This document shows positions 14,266-15,205 of a DNA stretch of 15,205 nucleotides, in pieces. The stretch's first letter is position 1. Every line of letters starts with the position of its first letter. The position numbers were made by a program, and so were the translations under genes. The DNA is from Catenibacterium mitsuoka_A (GTDB lineage: Bacteria > Bacillota_I > Bacilli_A > Erysipelotrichales > Coprobacillaceae), in assembly GCF_964259225.1 (NCBI RefSeq), contig NZ_CAXVKN010000062.1; one strand, given 5' to 3'. Below the pieces are notes generated by a model. It saw nothing but the letters and a program-made list of their open reading frames with translations, searched no databases and was not told the DNA's origin.

Positions 14266-15205
14266 ATGACTGAATTTAAGAACAAAATTGATTTTGCGGT
14301 GTTGTTTACAGTAGAGAAAGCAAATCCTAATGGAGATCCACTAAATGGTAATTGTCCAAGAACAGATAATGATGGTTACGGAGAAATGTCGGATGTGTGT
14401 ATTAAAAGAAAGATAAGAAATAGATTGCAGGATATGGGTGAAAAGATATTTGTCCAATCTCAAGAAAGAGCAGATGATGGGAAGCATAGCTTGTCTGAAA
14501 GGGCAGATGCTAATCCTGAACTTCTGAAGCATAAAAAAAATAAAGATAAGGATGCATATGTTAAAACCGCGTGTGAGTCTTGGATTGATGTTAGAAGTTT
14601 TGGACAGGTATTCGCATTTAAAAATAAAAAAGAGAATGAAGACGGTGTTTCAATTGGGGTACGAGGACCGGTAACAGTGAGAACAGCTGTAAGTATCTCG
14701 CCAATAGATGTTTCTATGATGCAAATAACGAAAAGTGTTAATGGAAAACCATCAAAAGAAAAAGGATCTGATACAATGGCGATTAAAGAACGCGTGGAAT
14801 TTGGATTATATAAATTCTGTGGAAGTATTAATCATCATTTTGCTGAAAAAAACGGTTTTTCTGAAGAAGATGCTGAGAAAATAAAAGAAGCATTAAAGAC
14901 ATTGTTTGTAAATGACGCTTCTGCAGCTAGACCAGACGGAAGTATGGAAGTTAAGAAAGTATACTGGTGGAAACATAATTGTGAAATAGGTCAATATTCA
15001 TCTGCAGAGGTACATAGATCTTTACATGTAGAATTGTTACCAAATGTTGATATTCCTAAGAAATATGAAGACTATAAAATCACATTAGATAACCTTGAAG
15101 GTTTAGATGTAGAAGAGATTGAAGGAAGAAGTGTGAAACAAAAATCAATCAAAACGTACAAAAAAAAGACAAACTTAAAAACAAGTTTGAATAATTTAGA
15201 AAAAA
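14266..15205 (+). CDS. cas7c: Cas7c, Cascade backbone subunit (3' end outside the window)
   Basis: Backbone protein that coats the crRNA spacer in several copies. At least 313 codons are open to the window edge with no stop. The N-terminus holds NPNGDPLNGNCPRTDNDGYG followed by MSDVCIKRKIRNRLQ, the signature of the Csd2/Cas7c family. GVRGPVTVRTAVSISP and the middle SDTMAIKERVEFGLYKF also fit the family. GAAGAGG at 14251-14257 serves as ribosome site inside the cas8c end. The usual length is about 280-300 aa, so the Lys-rich tail after about residue 285 (with TYKKKTNLKTS) is an extension. Genes cas4, cas1 and cas2 are expected next but are not seen. Confidence 0.94.
   Translation, partial: MTEFKNKIDFAVLFTVEKANPNGDPLNGNCPRTDNDGYGEMSDVCIKRKIRNRLQDMGEKIFVQSQERADDGKHSLSERADANPELLKHKKNKDKDAYVKTACESWIDVRSFGQVFAFKNKKENEDGVSIGVRGPVTVRTAVSISPIDVSMMQITKSVNGKPSKEKGSDTMAIKERVEFGLYKFCGSINHHFAEKNGFSEEDAEKIKEALKTLFVNDASAARPDGSMEVKKVYWWKHNCEIGQYSSAEVHRSLHVELLPNVDIPKKYEDYKITLDNLEGLDVEEIEGRSVKQKSIKTYKKKTNLKTSLNNLEK

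Overview
The window holds two complete or near-complete CRISPR-Cas loci lying head to tail on the + strand of an AT-rich genome (roughly one third G+C by eye). The left locus is type II-A: cas9, tracrRNA, cas1, cas2, csn2, then an array of 44 repeats and 43 spacers. The right locus is type I-C: cas3, cas5c, cas8c with an internal cas11c start, then cas7c, which runs off the right edge. The codon use, Shine-Dalgarno sites, intrinsic terminators and the Cas9 type (1113 aa, closest from memory to the small Streptococcus thermophilus CRISPR1 Cas9) point to a low-G+C Bacillota. A gut Erysipelotrichia or Lactobacillales-type host is possible, but the sequence does not identify the species.

Layout. 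1-433 has no protein gene. It holds a terminator for something upstream, a compact structured RNA-like element ending in a strong intrinsic terminator (134-203), and the cas9 promoter. 434-3775 is cas9. 3755-3875 holds the tracrRNA with its own promoter, which overlaps the cas9 3' end, and its own terminator. 3885-5972 is cas1-cas2-csn2, translationally coupled by overlapping stop and start codons. 5973-6010 is a very short leader carrying an extended -10 promoter and the TTTGAG anchor typical of type II-A leaders. 6011-8884 is the array, ending in one degenerate repeat. 8885-9287 is an AT-rich spacer between the two systems, with a hairpin after the array and a near-consensus promoter for cas3. 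9288-15205 is the I-C operon.

How the parts work together. Cas9 is guided by crRNAs whose repeats pair with the tracrRNA anti-repeat at 3792-3829. Cas1, Cas2 and Csn2, together with Cas9, add new spacers at the leader end. In the I-C system, Cas5c should process I-C crRNAs and assemble with Cas7c, Cas8c and Cas11c into Cascade, which recruits the Cas3 nuclease-helicase. The I-C cas4-cas1-cas2 genes and array are not in the window and would be expected beyond the right edge.

No wholly new defence system is visible. The items most worth a second look are the unidentified structured RNA upstream of cas9, an extended -10 nonamer shared by the cas9 and array promoters, a half-period duplication in the repeat that is mirrored in the tracrRNA, the internal cas11c start, and two spacers that appear to target homologous genes on opposite strands.
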